Below, piece after piece: positions 14,937 to 21,675 of a stretch of DNA of 21,675 nt. The translations under genes were made by a program, and so were the position numbers. Under the pieces are notes generated by a model. The model was not told the origin of the DNA, made no database searches, and was given only the letters and a program-made list of their open reading frames with translations. The DNA comes from Nitrospira sp. ST-bin4 (GTDB lineage Bacteria > Nitrospirota > Nitrospiria > Nitrospirales > Nitrospiraceae): assembly GCA_002083565.1 (NCBI GenBank), contig MSXM01000034.1, forward strand, positions 16,427-38,101. The letters are read 5' to 3'. How positions within the stretch are numbered: the stretch's first letter is position 1; the number at the start of each line of letters is the position of its first letter.

Positions 14937-15667
14937 CGATGTCTCTCCTGCCACCCTTTTGCCTTGGCTAAGCCACGCGTCACACAGGCCGTAACCACCC
15001 GTCCAATCAAAGCGCCGATAACCGTATGGGTTCCGCTATACAGATGCCAGGGGCTCTGTCCCTTACGATGGCATGCCATCACGACGGCGTCCGTCCCTGT
15101 GCCTGTTGCTCCAGGATGTGCGGTACAACTCGGTACCGCATGGTCTCGAAGCGCACCCGTCTTAGCTTCAGTAGCCACTTGCACTGCGCCGACCAAAGCT
15201 GCATTCGACAAACTTGCGTTGGTCACGAGAATGAGATTAATCGTGCCGGGCCTTCGCACGTTCTGACTAGAAGCCGACACGGCGGGCCATTCTCCCGCTC
15301 GGACCGCATTCGTCACGCCAACCGTCGCAAAGCACTCCACCCACAGATTTCCGGATGATGCGCGGGCGGTGACCAGTTGCGTCATGGGCACAGCCGTCAT
15401 CAGACCAACCGTATCGGTGTCGAGTCCCAGCGCCAACGCCAGCTTGCGTAGATGCCTGGAGGGACTCCCCCATACGGGTGCCGGACGAGAACCATGCACA
15501 GCGGGAGCTGATGCCACCTGATGATTCAAGACATGCGTCGCAGTCGTGAGTCCGCCTCCTTGTGGAGCGGAGGACAGCACCCGCCGGCGGCCACCGAAAT
15601 CAACGACCAGCGTATTCTGTGCGACCCAAAACCGAGTCTGCACTGGTGATCGCAGCCCCATCATCAT
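14933..15667 (-). CDS. cbiZ: Adenosylcobinamide amidohydrolase CbiZ
   Basis: CbiZ cleaves the aminopropanol side chain of adenosylcobinamide (and, in some bacteria, of other corrinoids) to give adenosylcobyric acid, which can re-enter synthesis through CbiB. The 244-residue product shows family patterns: LSSAPQGGGL near 30-40, a TNAVRAGE stretch, GTINLILVTNASLSNAALV, ATEAKTGAL, ATGTGTDAVVMAC and GTHTVIGALIG. The three consecutive Met codons at the start leave an uncertainty of two residues. The ATG at 15667 overlaps the cobD stop as ATGA, and the gene's own stop overlaps the cobQ start the same way, so translation is probably coupled along the operon. It points to salvage of environmental corrinoids. 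Confidence 0.93.
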   Translation of the reverse strand: MMMGLRSPVQTRFWVAQNTLVVDFGGRRRVLSSAPQGGGLTTATHVLNHQVASAPAVHGSRPAPVWGSPSRHLRKLALALGLDTDTVGLMTAVPMTQLVTARASSGNLWVECFATVGVTNAVRAGEWPAVSASSQNVRRPGTINLILVTNASLSNAALVGAVQVATEAKTGALRDHAVPSCTAHPGATGTGTDAVVMACHRKGQSPWHLYSGTHTVIGALIGRVVTACVTRGLAKAKGWQERHR

Positions 15668-16782
15668 GCTGGCCCCTGCCGTAATGCGCCCGCCAATGTC
15701 CGCAACAACCGGTCGTTATCCCGCCGCGATCGCACGGCTACTCGTATCGATCGTGCACCGGCGCCAGGCATATCTGAACAGTTTCGTATCAATACTCCAT
15801 CCCGCCTGAGACGCGCAGCCATTGCGGCCGCATGCCACCCGTGCGGCAGTTCCATGAAGATGAAATTCGCATAGGTCGGCAGCACTGTACAACCCGGCAT
15901 GACCGCGAGCGCTGCCGCAAAACGCACACGCTCTCTGGCGATGAATTGCAGACTCCTCTTGGCATGTGTCTGGTCCTGTAAGGCCGCGAGTGCAGCCACT
16001 TGCCCCATCGCAGACACCGACCAGGGCGGCAAATGCCGGCGCAGCTGTTGCACCACCGGAGCATCCGCGACTGCGTATCCGACCCGCAGACCCGGCAATG
16101 CATAAAACTTGGTCAGACTCCGCAAGACGACTATTCGTGCGAATTGCCCATTGCGTGGAAGCAGCGATCGCTCGGGACAATAGTCGGCAAAGGATTCATC
16201 GACAATCAGCCACACCCCTCGTCTTTCCGCTGCCTGAGCCAATTCCATCAGATCAGCGGCATCACAGACCTGCCCAGTCGGGCTATTCGGATTGCACAGC
16301 ACGATGCCATCATAAGAATCGGATTGCTTAGACCGCGCGCGCAATATTTTTCGCAGCCGATCAATCGGCAGCGCATACCGCTCACTACGTTTGGCAGAGA
16401 CTCCCGTGACTCGCCCTCCCGCGCAAGCCATCGTCGCGGCATATTCGGCAAACGTAGGTTGAAGCAGCAGCAGATGGCGAATCTTCAGCGCAGACGGCAG
16501 CGCGTGGATCAATTCCATCGAACCGTTTCCCACAACAAGCTGCTCGACATCGCACTGCCACAGTCGCGCCAATGCCTGCCGCAGTTCCCAACATTCGGGA
16601 TCGGGATAGTGGCTCAACAAATGACGGGCCTTCGAGACCGCCTTCCAGACAAGCGGAGAGGGGCCCAGCGGATTGATACTGGCGCTGAAATCGATCAGGT
16701 CCCTTACATCGCAAGACAGTTCGCGTGACGCGGCGTAGACATTGCCTCCATGGACAGGCCTTCTTAAACGAACCACAGGCAC
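15664..16782 (-). CDS. cobD: L-threonine-O-3-phosphate decarboxylase CobD (PLP enzyme)
   Basis: CobD makes (R)-1-amino-2-propanol O-2-phosphate, the linker attached to adenosylcobyric acid by CbiB. The 372-residue product is a fold-type I aminotransferase-like enzyme: HGGN near residue 11, INPLGPS (36-42), NPNSPTG (164-170), Asp195 in IVDESFADY, and RSLTKFYALPGLRVGYA with Lys225 as the expected pyridoxal-phosphate Lys. The start is a GTG at 16782 that overlaps the end of cbiB by 19 bases; a second in-frame GTG at 16776 is an alternative, and neither has a clear ribosome-binding site. The naming follows the Salmonella convention; CobC is the name used in Pseudomonas, and histidinol-phosphate aminotransferases are the closest look-alikes. 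The cobalamin context settles the choice. Confidence 0.93.
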   Translation of the reverse strand: MPVVRLRRPVHGGNVYAASRELSCDVRDLIDFSASINPLGPSPLVWKAVSKARHLLSHYPDPECWELRQALARLWQCDVEQLVVGNGSMELIHALPSALKIRHLLLLQPTFAEYAATMACAGGRVTGVSAKRSERYALPIDRLRKILRARSKQSDSYDGIVLCNPNSPTGQVCDAADLMELAQAAERRGVWLIVDESFADYCPERSLLPRNGQFARIVVLRSLTKFYALPGLRVGYAVADAPVVQQLRRHLPPWSVSAMGQVAALAALQDQTHAKRSLQFIARERVRFAAALAVMPGCTVLPTYANFIFMELPHGWHAAAMAARLRRDGVLIRNCSDMPGAGARSIRVAVRSRRDNDRLLRTLAGALRQGPA

Positions 16783-17720
16783 CCCGCCGCAGTCAGCACT
16801 CCAAGAAGAAAGGTCAGAGCCATGATCCGCATCGCAATTGAGGCATCCTCTACCGCCACACCCCTCAGTCCCTCCCCAATGAACGGCCTTTCGTGAGGGA
16901 CTCCGTCATAGTTGCTCCGTCCTCCCAATCGCACTCCAAGGACACCGGCCATTGCCGCCTCAGGCCTTCCACTGTTCGGGCTGGGATGTTTGCCGCCATC
17001 ACGCACTAAAACACGCCACCCCTGTCGCATCCGATCAACCTTTCCAGTCAGCAGGCCTGCCGCAAGAATGAGGAGCAGCGCGGTCAGACGTGCCGGAACC
17101 CAATTCGCGGCATCGTCAAGCTTGGCTGAAGCCCAACCGAAGTCGATATACCGCGCATCCCGATGGCCGATCATCGAATCCAGAGTGTTGACTGCCTTAT
17201 ACGCAAGCGCGAGCGGCGCTCCACCGACGGCAAGATAGAACAGGGGCGCAATAATTCCGTCGGAGGTACTCTCGGCTACTGTTTCAACGGTCGCACGCGT
17301 GATATCTGACTCAGATAACCCTTCGGTGTCACGCCCCACAATCATCGCCACGGCCAGCCGAGCACCGTGAAGGTTACCCTGCTGGAGGTGTACGCGCACG
17401 GCTTGAGCATGGTCCCATAAATCACGGCCAGCAAGCGTCGTCGACGCGAGAAAAATGGAGACCGCCGTACCGAGCCAGCCTGATAGGCTGCCCGCCGCCT
17501 CAATCGTTGCAAGCCCTGCAGCATACACACAGACCGGCAATCCTGCGGCCAGACAGAACCCCGCCATGCGAAGCCCCCCCGGCCCACGGCATATCATCCT
17601 GACATGCGCATCGCACCAGGCGATACTACGCCCCATCACCCGCACGGGATGCGGCAACCAACGGGGATCACCGACTACCGCATCGATGCCGGCAACAATC
17701 AGCACTTCACTTCCCGTCAT
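16764..17720 (-). CDS. cbiB: Adenosylcobinamide-phosphate synthase CbiB
   Basis: CbiB is an inner-membrane enzyme that joins aminopropanol phosphate (from CobD) to adenosylcobyric acid. The 318-residue product begins with IDAVVGDPRWLPHPVRVMG, a family hallmark, and contains VGRDT (128-132), ETVAESTSDGIIAPLFY (146-162), YKAVNTLDSMIGH (174-186) and SPNSGRPEAAMAG (247-259). Several hydrophobic segments fit a membrane protein. The frame stays open for another 111 codons upstream, but that part lies entirely inside cobS and encodes nothing like CbiB. The ATG at 17720 overlaps the cobS stop as ATGA, so translation is probably coupled. No independent ribosome-binding site is visible. Confidence 0.96.
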   Translation of the reverse strand: MTGSEVLIVAGIDAVVGDPRWLPHPVRVMGRSIAWCDAHVRMICRGPGGLRMAGFCLAAGLPVCVYAAGLATIEAAGSLSGWLGTAVSIFLASTTLAGRDLWDHAQAVRVHLQQGNLHGARLAVAMIVGRDTEGLSESDITRATVETVAESTSDGIIAPLFYLAVGGAPLALAYKAVNTLDSMIGHRDARYIDFGWASAKLDDAANWVPARLTALLLILAAGLLTGKVDRMRQGWRVLVRDGGKHPSPNSGRPEAAMAGVLGVRLGGRSNYDGVPHERPFIGEGLRGVAVEDASIAMRIMALTFLLGVLTAAGCLWFV

Positions 17721-18481
17721 GGCAAGACAAGCAACGAGGGCACGAGGAGCAGAAAGAGAATCTCCGTCACTTCGTTCGTGGCACCAAGTGTGTCTCCGGT
17801 GATTCCTCCGAACCATATCCGGCATGTTCGCCACACGACCGCAATCAGCGCCGCTCCTGCCACGAGAATGATAAGAGTGCCACGCGGGCCAAACATGAGG
17901 CTTAGTGCAATTGACAGAGCAGCCGTCGCTACTGAAAAGTGTCCCCACCTTAAATGCGCGAGAAACGGCGCCGCCAGCCCCCCCTCTGTGCGCGCGTAGG
18001 GGGATGCCCACGCCACGGTGACCATGGCCCATCGCCCCAGAGCCGGCATACACAGAAGCGCCGGCAATCGGATGGCAGAGGGCAAGGCCAAGAGAGCGGC
18101 ATACCGAAGAAGCAACGAAAGAAACAGCCCGGTTGCGCCGATTGCCCCGATACGGGGATCGCGCATAATCTCCAGGCGTTCGGATGTTGTTCGTCCTCCG
18201 GCTAGCCCGTCTAATGTATCGGCCAGCCCGTCCTGGTGCAGCCCGCGTGTCAGCAGTACCAGCTCAACAATCAGTAGCGCATTGACAACTTCTGGAGCGA
18301 AGATCTTCCCCAGCACCCAATCGGTGCCGACGAGTCCACCCCCGATCAGGATACCGACGATTGGATACCACGCCATCGAAGCCGCCAGTTCCGTCGCAGC
18401 CGGCTCATGGGCACCCCGGCTTAACGGAATGGCCGTCAAAAAATGCCAGGCAAACACAAATGGACGGGCAATCGCACCCAT
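17717..18481 (-). CDS. cobS: Adenosylcobalamin-5'-phosphate synthase CobS
   Basis: CobS, a polytopic inner-membrane enzyme, joins adenosylcobinamide-GDP and alpha-ribazole (phosphate), the last assembly step of the nucleotide loop. The 254-residue product starts with FAWHFLTAIPLSR and has the conserved HQDGLADTLDGLAG motif (82-95), followed by SERLEIMRDPRIGAIG, which is the metal-binding and catalytic signature of the family. The remainder is a series of hydrophobic helices (about 115-250), consistent with 5-7 membrane passes. The ATG at 18481 is three bases after the cobT stop, and its own stop overlaps the cbiB start. Confidence 0.96.
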   Translation of the reverse strand: MGAIARPFVFAWHFLTAIPLSRGAHEPAATELAASMAWYPIVGILIGGGLVGTDWVLGKIFAPEVVNALLIVELVLLTRGLHQDGLADTLDGLAGGRTTSERLEIMRDPRIGAIGATGLFLSLLLRYAALLALPSAIRLPALLCMPALGRWAMVTVAWASPYARTEGGLAAPFLAHLRWGHFSVATAALSIALSLMFGPRGTLIILVAGAALIAVVWRTCRIWFGGITGDTLGATNEVTEILFLLLVPSLLVLP

Positions 18482-18484
18482 AGT

Positions 18485-19537
18485 TTAAGTTTTCTCCGCG
18501 ACTCCAGCCTCGCCGAATGTGGCCATCTCTGTGTATATCTTGATCGCAGCATAGACGAGATCGATGCCTAAACAGGCCCCGGTGCCCTCCCCCAAACGGA
18601 GATCGAGATCCAACAACGGTTTCAGGCTGAGATGATCCAACAACACACGATGGCCCTCTTCGACCGAACGATGGGAGGCGATGAGATAGTCGCGGCAAAA
18701 CGGCTGCAGCCCCACCGCAATTAATGCCGCGGCCCCGGCGATGAAGCCATCCAGGACCACAGGAATCCGAGCCGCGGCTGCGCCCAGGATCAATCCGGCA
18801 AGTCCGCCGATTTCCAATCCACCCACCTTAGCTAATACGTCAAGTGGATCCGTCAGGTCAGGGCGGTGCCTATCGAGCGCAGTTTGAATCACACGCACTT
18901 TTCTCGCATGCCCGGCCTCGTCGATCCCGGTGCCTCGGCCCGTCACATCAGCGACCGCCCACCCCGTCATCACTGCTGTGATCGCGGCACTCGGCGTCGT
19001 GTTGCCGATGCCCATCTCACCCGTTCCAATCAGGCCGACGCCCTCCCGCACAGCGTCCGTCGCCAACTCGATACCAACCAGCAGCGCCTGCTCTGCTTGA
19101 CTGCGTGTCATAGCCGGCTCGATCGACAGATTACGTGTGCCCTTCATGATTTTTCGGTTGAACAGTCCAGGCACCGTTCCAAACTCGTAGTCGACGCCGA
19201 TGTCGACGACCCGCACGTCTACCCCGGTGTGCCGCGCCAACACATTCACGCCCGCCCCACCCCTCAAAAAGTTCAATACCATTTGGGGCGTGACCTCGCG
19301 CGGATAGGCGCTTACACCTTCCAGAGCGACCCCATGATCCGCGGCGAATGTGAACACTACCCCTCGTGGAATAGTCGGCTTTATCTCGCCGGTGATCGCC
19401 ACATACTGTGCGGCCAATTCCTCCAACCGTCCCAGACTGCCGAGCGGTTTAGTCAGCCGATCCAACCGGACCTGGGCTTGTTTACGCAACGTCGTATCGA
19501 GCGGTTGTATTCGGCCAAGCACTTCTTGTAAGGACAT
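18485..19537 (-). CDS. cobT: Nicotinate-nucleotide-dimethylbenzimidazole phosphoribosyltransferase CobT
   Basis: CobT transfers ribose phosphate from nicotinate mononucleotide to 5,6-dimethylbenzimidazole, giving alpha-ribazole phosphate. The 350-residue product has the family's usual length. It includes LTKPLGSLGRLE, FTFAADHGV, GEMGIGNTTPSAA and RLGEGTGA; the Glu of the last motif is residue 317, the number of the catalytic Glu in the Salmonella enzyme. The ATG at 19537 has GGAGAG five bases upstream. A TTG at 19591 would add 18 residues overlapping cobU and is rejected. It lies 14 bases after cobU and three before cobS. Its aromatic substrate can be made by BluB, encoded upstream in the same operon. 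Confidence 0.97.
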   Translation of the reverse strand: MSLQEVLGRIQPLDTTLRKQAQVRLDRLTKPLGSLGRLEELAAQYVAITGEIKPTIPRGVVFTFAADHGVALEGVSAYPREVTPQMVLNFLRGGAGVNVLARHTGVDVRVVDIGVDYEFGTVPGLFNRKIMKGTRNLSIEPAMTRSQAEQALLVGIELATDAVREGVGLIGTGEMGIGNTTPSAAITAVMTGWAVADVTGRGTGIDEAGHARKVRVIQTALDRHRPDLTDPLDVLAKVGGLEIGGLAGLILGAAAARIPVVLDGFIAGAAALIAVGLQPFCRDYLIASHRSVEEGHRVLLDHLSLKPLLDLDLRLGEGTGACLGIDLVYAAIKIYTEMATFGEAGVAEKT

Positions 19538-19542
19538 CGTGT

Positions 19543-19548
19543 CTCTCC
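19543..19548 (-). promoter_or_regulatory. Ribosome-binding site deciding the cobT start
   Basis: GGAGAG on the minus strand lies five bases before the ATG at 19537. It favours this start over the TTG at 19591, which would overlap cobU. Confidence 0.6.
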
Positions 19549-19551
19549 GGT

Positions 19552-20112
19552 TTACTTCAATCGGATCGGGATGCCACTGACGACGAGACAAACTTCAGCC
19601 GCTGATTCGGCGATCTGCTGGTTCACTCGTCCGGCCAGATCACGAAATCCCCTGGTGGATGGTTCCGCCGGCACCAACCCCATTCCCAACTCGTTACTGA
19701 CGATCACCACTCTCGCAGAAGCCGCCTGCATCGACTTCAGAAGCGCCTCGACGCGCACGTGAATGGCCGCCTCATTGGTGCCAGCCCCGATAAGATTACT
19801 CAGCCACAGTGTGACGCAATCGAAGAGAATCGTCCGATACTGAACTCCGTGCGTGGCAAACCATGCCTCCACTTCGAGCGGTTCCTCCACCGTCTCCCAA
19901 TCTCCTGGGCGCGTGGCTTGGTGTCGGGCGATCCGCGCCGCCATTTCTTCATCCAGCCCCTGCCCTGTGGCTACAAACGCGCGCGGGCCTCGCGGGCCGG
20001 CGATCCCAAGAGCGTACTCGCTTTTCCCCGAAGCCGCCCCGCCGAGCACAAGAACAATGCGACCCCGTGCCTTCCGTACCGGCTTGTGTCTATTCAGTTT
20101 TCTTGACGGCAT
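19552..20112 (-). CDS. cobU: Adenosylcobinamide kinase / GTP guanylyltransferase CobU
   Basis: CobU phosphorylates adenosylcobinamide and then transfers GMP to make adenosylcobinamide-GDP, the activated partner for CobS. The 186-residue product has a P-loop GGAASGKS (24-31), the second-loop region DEEMAARIARHQATRPGDW with His64 in the region of the guanylylated His, and the conserved pair SNELGMGLVP and RDLAGRVNQQIAE, ending in VCLVVSGIPIRLK as in other CobU proteins. A basic N-terminal extension of about 17 residues precedes the first strand. The ATG at 20112 has GGGAG nearby and overlaps the 3' end of the adenosyltransferase gene by 23 bases. CobP is an alternative name. Confidence 0.96.
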   Translation of the reverse strand: MPSRKLNRHKPVRKARGRIVLVLGGAASGKSEYALGIAGPRGPRAFVATGQGLDEEMAARIARHQATRPGDWETVEEPLEVEAWFATHGVQYRTILFDCVTLWLSNLIGAGTNEAAIHVRVEALLKSMQAASARVVIVSNELGMGLVPAEPSTRGFRDLAGRVNQQIAESAAEVCLVVSGIPIRLK

Positions 20113-20686
20113 TCCGCTCCCACAAGAATTCCGGTTCGCCCTGTGTTTTTGCGACCCATCGCGCCAGAACGAACAATGTGTCGCTGAGGCGATTCACAAA
20201 TTTGATGATGATGGGATCAACCGGCTCGACTTTCGAAAGCGCGACACAAAGCCGTTCGGCTCGTCGACAGACCGTCCTGGCTTGATGCAGAAACCCGGAC
20301 ACTTTTCCGCCGCCCGGCAAGATAAATTCCTTCAGCGGTTCCAGATCTTTCTGACAACGATCGATCAGCTTTTCCAAACGCGTCACATCCTGCCCCGACA
20401 CCTGCGGCATATTCTTAAATGTCTGCCCAGGTGCCGTAGCCAGGATGCTTCCGACATCGAACAATTTGTTCTGCACCCAACGCAGCTCGCCTTCAAGCTG
20501 TTCGGCCGCAGAATTCTCATCCACAAGGTCGGCATTCATGACCCGCACCACACCGACTGCCGCATTCAATTCGTCAATCGTTCCATAGGATTCGACGCGG
20601 AGACTATCTTTCCACACCGGCTGCCCTCCGGCCAGTCGGGTCTTCCCCGCATCGCCCGTTCGAGTATAGACCTTGGTAATGCGCAT
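20090..20686 (-). CDS. pduO: PduO-type ATP:cob(I)alamin adenosyltransferase
   Basis: This enzyme attaches the 5'-deoxyadenosyl group of ATP to cob(I)alamin or cobinamide precursors, forming the upper ligand. The 198-residue product has the PduO-family features: TRTGDAGKT (8-16, ATP-binding N-terminus), SYGTIDELNAAVG (33-45), FILPGG (121-126), RRAER (141-145) and VNRLSDTLFVLAR (164-176). It is of the trimeric PduO type, not the CobA/BtuR type. The ATG at 20686 overlaps the bluB stop by one base (TGATG) and has GGGGAG upstream; a GTG one codon earlier is the alternative. The 3' end overlaps cobU by 23 bases. The gene name follows the family; genomes may call it cobO or yvqK. Confidence 0.95.
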   Translation of the reverse strand: MRITKVYTRTGDAGKTRLAGGQPVWKDSLRVESYGTIDELNAAVGVVRVMNADLVDENSAAEQLEGELRWVQNKLFDVGSILATAPGQTFKNMPQVSGQDVTRLEKLIDRCQKDLEPLKEFILPGGGKVSGFLHQARTVCRRAERLCVALSKVEPVDPIIIKFVNRLSDTLFVLARWVAKTQGEPEFLWERNAVKKTE

Positions 20687-21369
20687 CACGGTCTCCCCTC
20701 ATGCCGATTCCGTCTATTGCCCCAGGACTCGTAGTGAATGAGATTATCCACAGGAATCCGCTCGCGCCACCCGGCACGTTCCAAATCCGGCTGGGTTGCA
20801 AAGTCCGATACATATCCGAGACACAGATAGGCCAGCACTTTGACAGGCTTCGGGACACCAAGCACTCGTTTCAATGCCCCATGATCGAGAATGCTGACCC
20901 ACCCCACTCCGATACCCTCTGCGCGGGCGGCAAGCCAAAGATTCTGAATAGCACAGCACGTACTATATAAATCCGTATCACGCACGGTAGACCGCCCCAA
21001 CACATGAGGACCACCCCGCTGACGGCTGCACGTCACCGCGATACTGATCGGAGCTTCCTCAATCCCTTCCAGTTTGAGGCTCCGATAGAGCGCGGCGCGC
21101 GATCCTCGATAACGCGCCGCAGCCTCAGCGTTAGCCTGTCGAAACAACTCCTTCACAGCGCCCTTGGTCGCATGATTGCGGACCACTACAAAATCCCAGG
21201 GCTGCATAAATCCCACCGACCCGGCATGGTGGGCTGCGGTCAGCACGCGCGTCAAGACCTGGCGCGGAATCGGCTTCTTCAGAAAATTCCGGCGGACATC
21301 GCGGCGCTCGAAGATGGCCCGATAGACCGCCTCCCGCTCCGCATCTGAAAATCGCCCGTTCCCAGACAT
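20686..21369 (-). CDS. bluB: 5,6-dimethylbenzimidazole synthase BluB
   Basis: BluB is a flavin-destroying enzyme of the nitroreductase fold that turns reduced FMN and oxygen into 5,6-dimethylbenzimidazole, the lower ligand of B12. The 227-residue product has RRDVRRNF (22-29) with Asp24, AHHAGSVGFMQPWDFVVV (46-63) and GVGWVSI with Ser159. These Asp and Ser positions correspond to those reported as important in the Sinorhizobium enzyme, which separates BluB from ordinary nitroreductases. The start is taken as the ATG at 21369, with AAGGAG ten bases upstream; a GTG at 21378 is too close to that site. Oxygen-dependent DMB synthesis implies that the organism meets oxygen. It lies between the Cys-rich protein gene and the adenosyltransferase gene. 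Confidence 0.94.
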   Translation of the reverse strand: MSGNGRFSDAEREAVYRAIFERRDVRRNFLKKPIPRQVLTRVLTAAHHAGSVGFMQPWDFVVVRNHATKGAVKELFRQANAEAAARYRGSRAALYRSLKLEGIEEAPISIAVTCSRQRGGPHVLGRSTVRDTDLYSTCCAIQNLWLAARAEGIGVGWVSILDHGALKRVLGVPKPVKVLAYLCLGYVSDFATQPDLERAGWRERIPVDNLIHYESWGNRRNRHEGRP

Positions 21370-21396
21370 TACCAACACACTCCTTATATCGCCCTA

Positions 21397-21600
21397 TCAG
21401 CGGAGCGCCTGACTTCCGGCCCCACCCTCACCTGCGGCTACTTTCCCCAAGCAGACAGGGCAAAGACAATCTGCAAAGCGTCCCTCAATCCATTCCATCT
21501 GCTGTTCCGTAATACCAACCGCCCCGCACCAGCAGCCATATTGGCCGCATTCGAATGCCTGACGGCACTGCGCACAGGTCTTTTGAATAGGTCCTCTCAT
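21397..21600 (-). CDS. Small cysteine-rich CWC-type protein
   Basis: A 67-residue protein with eight cysteines: C9-x2-C12, C18, C23-W-C25 and C45-x-C47-x2-C50. The CWC triplet and the later CLCPVCL match the cysteine-rich CWC family of unknown function. Such spacing suggests binding of a metal such as zinc or an Fe-S cluster, but no role is established. There is no signal peptide, so it is probably cytoplasmic. The ATG at 21600 lacks a clear ribosome-binding site; it is 21 bases after the stop of the upstream gene. It is 27 bases before bluB, so it is part of the cobalamin operon, and a link to corrinoid or cobalt handling is plausible from position only. Confidence 0.8.
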   Translation of the reverse strand: MRGPIQKTCAQCRQAFECGQYGCWCGAVGITEQQMEWIEGRFADCLCPVCLGKVAAGEGGAGSQALR

Positions 21601-21621
21601 GTCGATTGCTCGTTCGGATGA

Positions 21622-21675
21622 TCAGAGCGGCACATCGTAATTCACCCGCACGCCGCCGAAAATTGAACGGGTCGG
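21622..21675 (-). CDS. C-terminal end of a probable outer-membrane receptor
   Basis: An open frame enters from the right edge and ends with TGA at 21622-21624. The visible tail is PTRSIFGGVRVNYDVPL. The R-x-I-F-G-G-V-R-V-x-Y pattern near the C-terminus looks like the last beta strands of TonB-dependent outer-membrane receptors, which often end in GR-x-x-x-x-G-V-x-Y-x-F. At the head of a cobalamin operon a BtuB-like corrinoid receptor would make sense. Seventeen residues are too few to be sure, and any promoter or cobalamin riboswitch for the operon would lie outside the window. Confidence 0.45.
   Translation of the reverse strand, partial: PTRSIFGGVRVNYDVPL

Noticed and set aside
17721..18053. 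N-terminal extension of the cbiB frame by 111 codons
   Set aside because: It lies wholly inside cobS in another frame, does not resemble CbiB, and the ATG at 17720 gives the expected N-terminus and an ATGA overlap.
19853..20734. Long plus-strand open frame opposite cobU, pduO and bluB
   Set aside because: It is antisense to three well-recognised genes, has no recognisable domain, and such frames are common opposite GC-rich coding DNA.
1..21675. CRISPR array, tRNA or rRNA gene, insertion sequence, integrase or toxin-antitoxin pair
   Set aside because: No regularly spaced repeats, tRNA-like cloverleaf, transposase or integrase motif was seen on either strand.

Overview
The window looks like chromosomal DNA of a Gram-negative bacterium, most likely a Nitrospira-type member of the Nitrospirota. 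This is an inference from three things: a lipid A gene with outer-membrane proteins, a coding style of moderate-to-high GC with GTG starts, and the particular mix of chemosensory, haem and cobalamin genes. No rRNA or universal marker is present to prove it. Apart from the first 1.2 kb, every gene lies on the minus strand.

Layout. (1) 1-1183 (+): the lysine-rich tail of an unidentified gene, then lpxD. (2) 1196-1717 (-): a small four-helix membrane protein of unknown function, convergent with lpxD. (3) 1718-2099: a gene-free stretch holding nested inverted repeats that could fold as a structured RNA. (4) 2100-12234 (-): a chemosensory cluster, read in transcription order as cheW, tandem-HAMP MCP, hybrid cheA (two Hpt-like regions, kinase, CheW, receiver), a 367-bp gap, receiver plus long coiled coil, an Hpt protein, and an HD-GYP protein fused to a second copy of that Hpt protein. 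CheR and CheB are not in the window. (5) 12372-13106 (-): a secreted single-haem DUF3365/Tll0287-like protein with its own promoter-like sequence and a run of ten C in its leader. (6) 13374-21675 (-): a tightly packed cobalamin operon. In transcription order it reads: tail of a probable outer-membrane receptor, Cys-rich CWC protein, bluB, pduO-type adenosyltransferase, cobU, cobT, cobS, cbiB, cobD, cbiZ, cobQ. Most junctions overlap by 1-23 bases or are separated by a few bases.

How the parts work together. The cobalamin operon covers lower-axial-base synthesis (BluB), adenosylation, amidation (CobQ), side-chain synthesis and attachment (CobD, CbiB), nucleotide-loop assembly (CobU, CobT, CobS) and remodelling of scavenged cobinamides (CbiZ). 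No corrin-ring genes and no alpha-ribazole phosphatase are visible, so this block suits both late de novo steps and salvage. The chemosensory block should carry a signal from the MCP through CheW to the hybrid CheA. Candidate outputs are the receiver/coiled-coil protein and the Hpt/HD-GYP pair. The secreted haem protein just upstream could supply a redox or small-ligand input, but that is only an inference from position.

Most noteworthy: the Hpt protein and the C-terminal half of the HD-GYP protein are homologous along their full length, with the phospho-acceptor His kept in one and lost in the other. They share a C-terminal module I do not recognise. The HD-GYP domain is itself degenerate at several metal-ligand positions.
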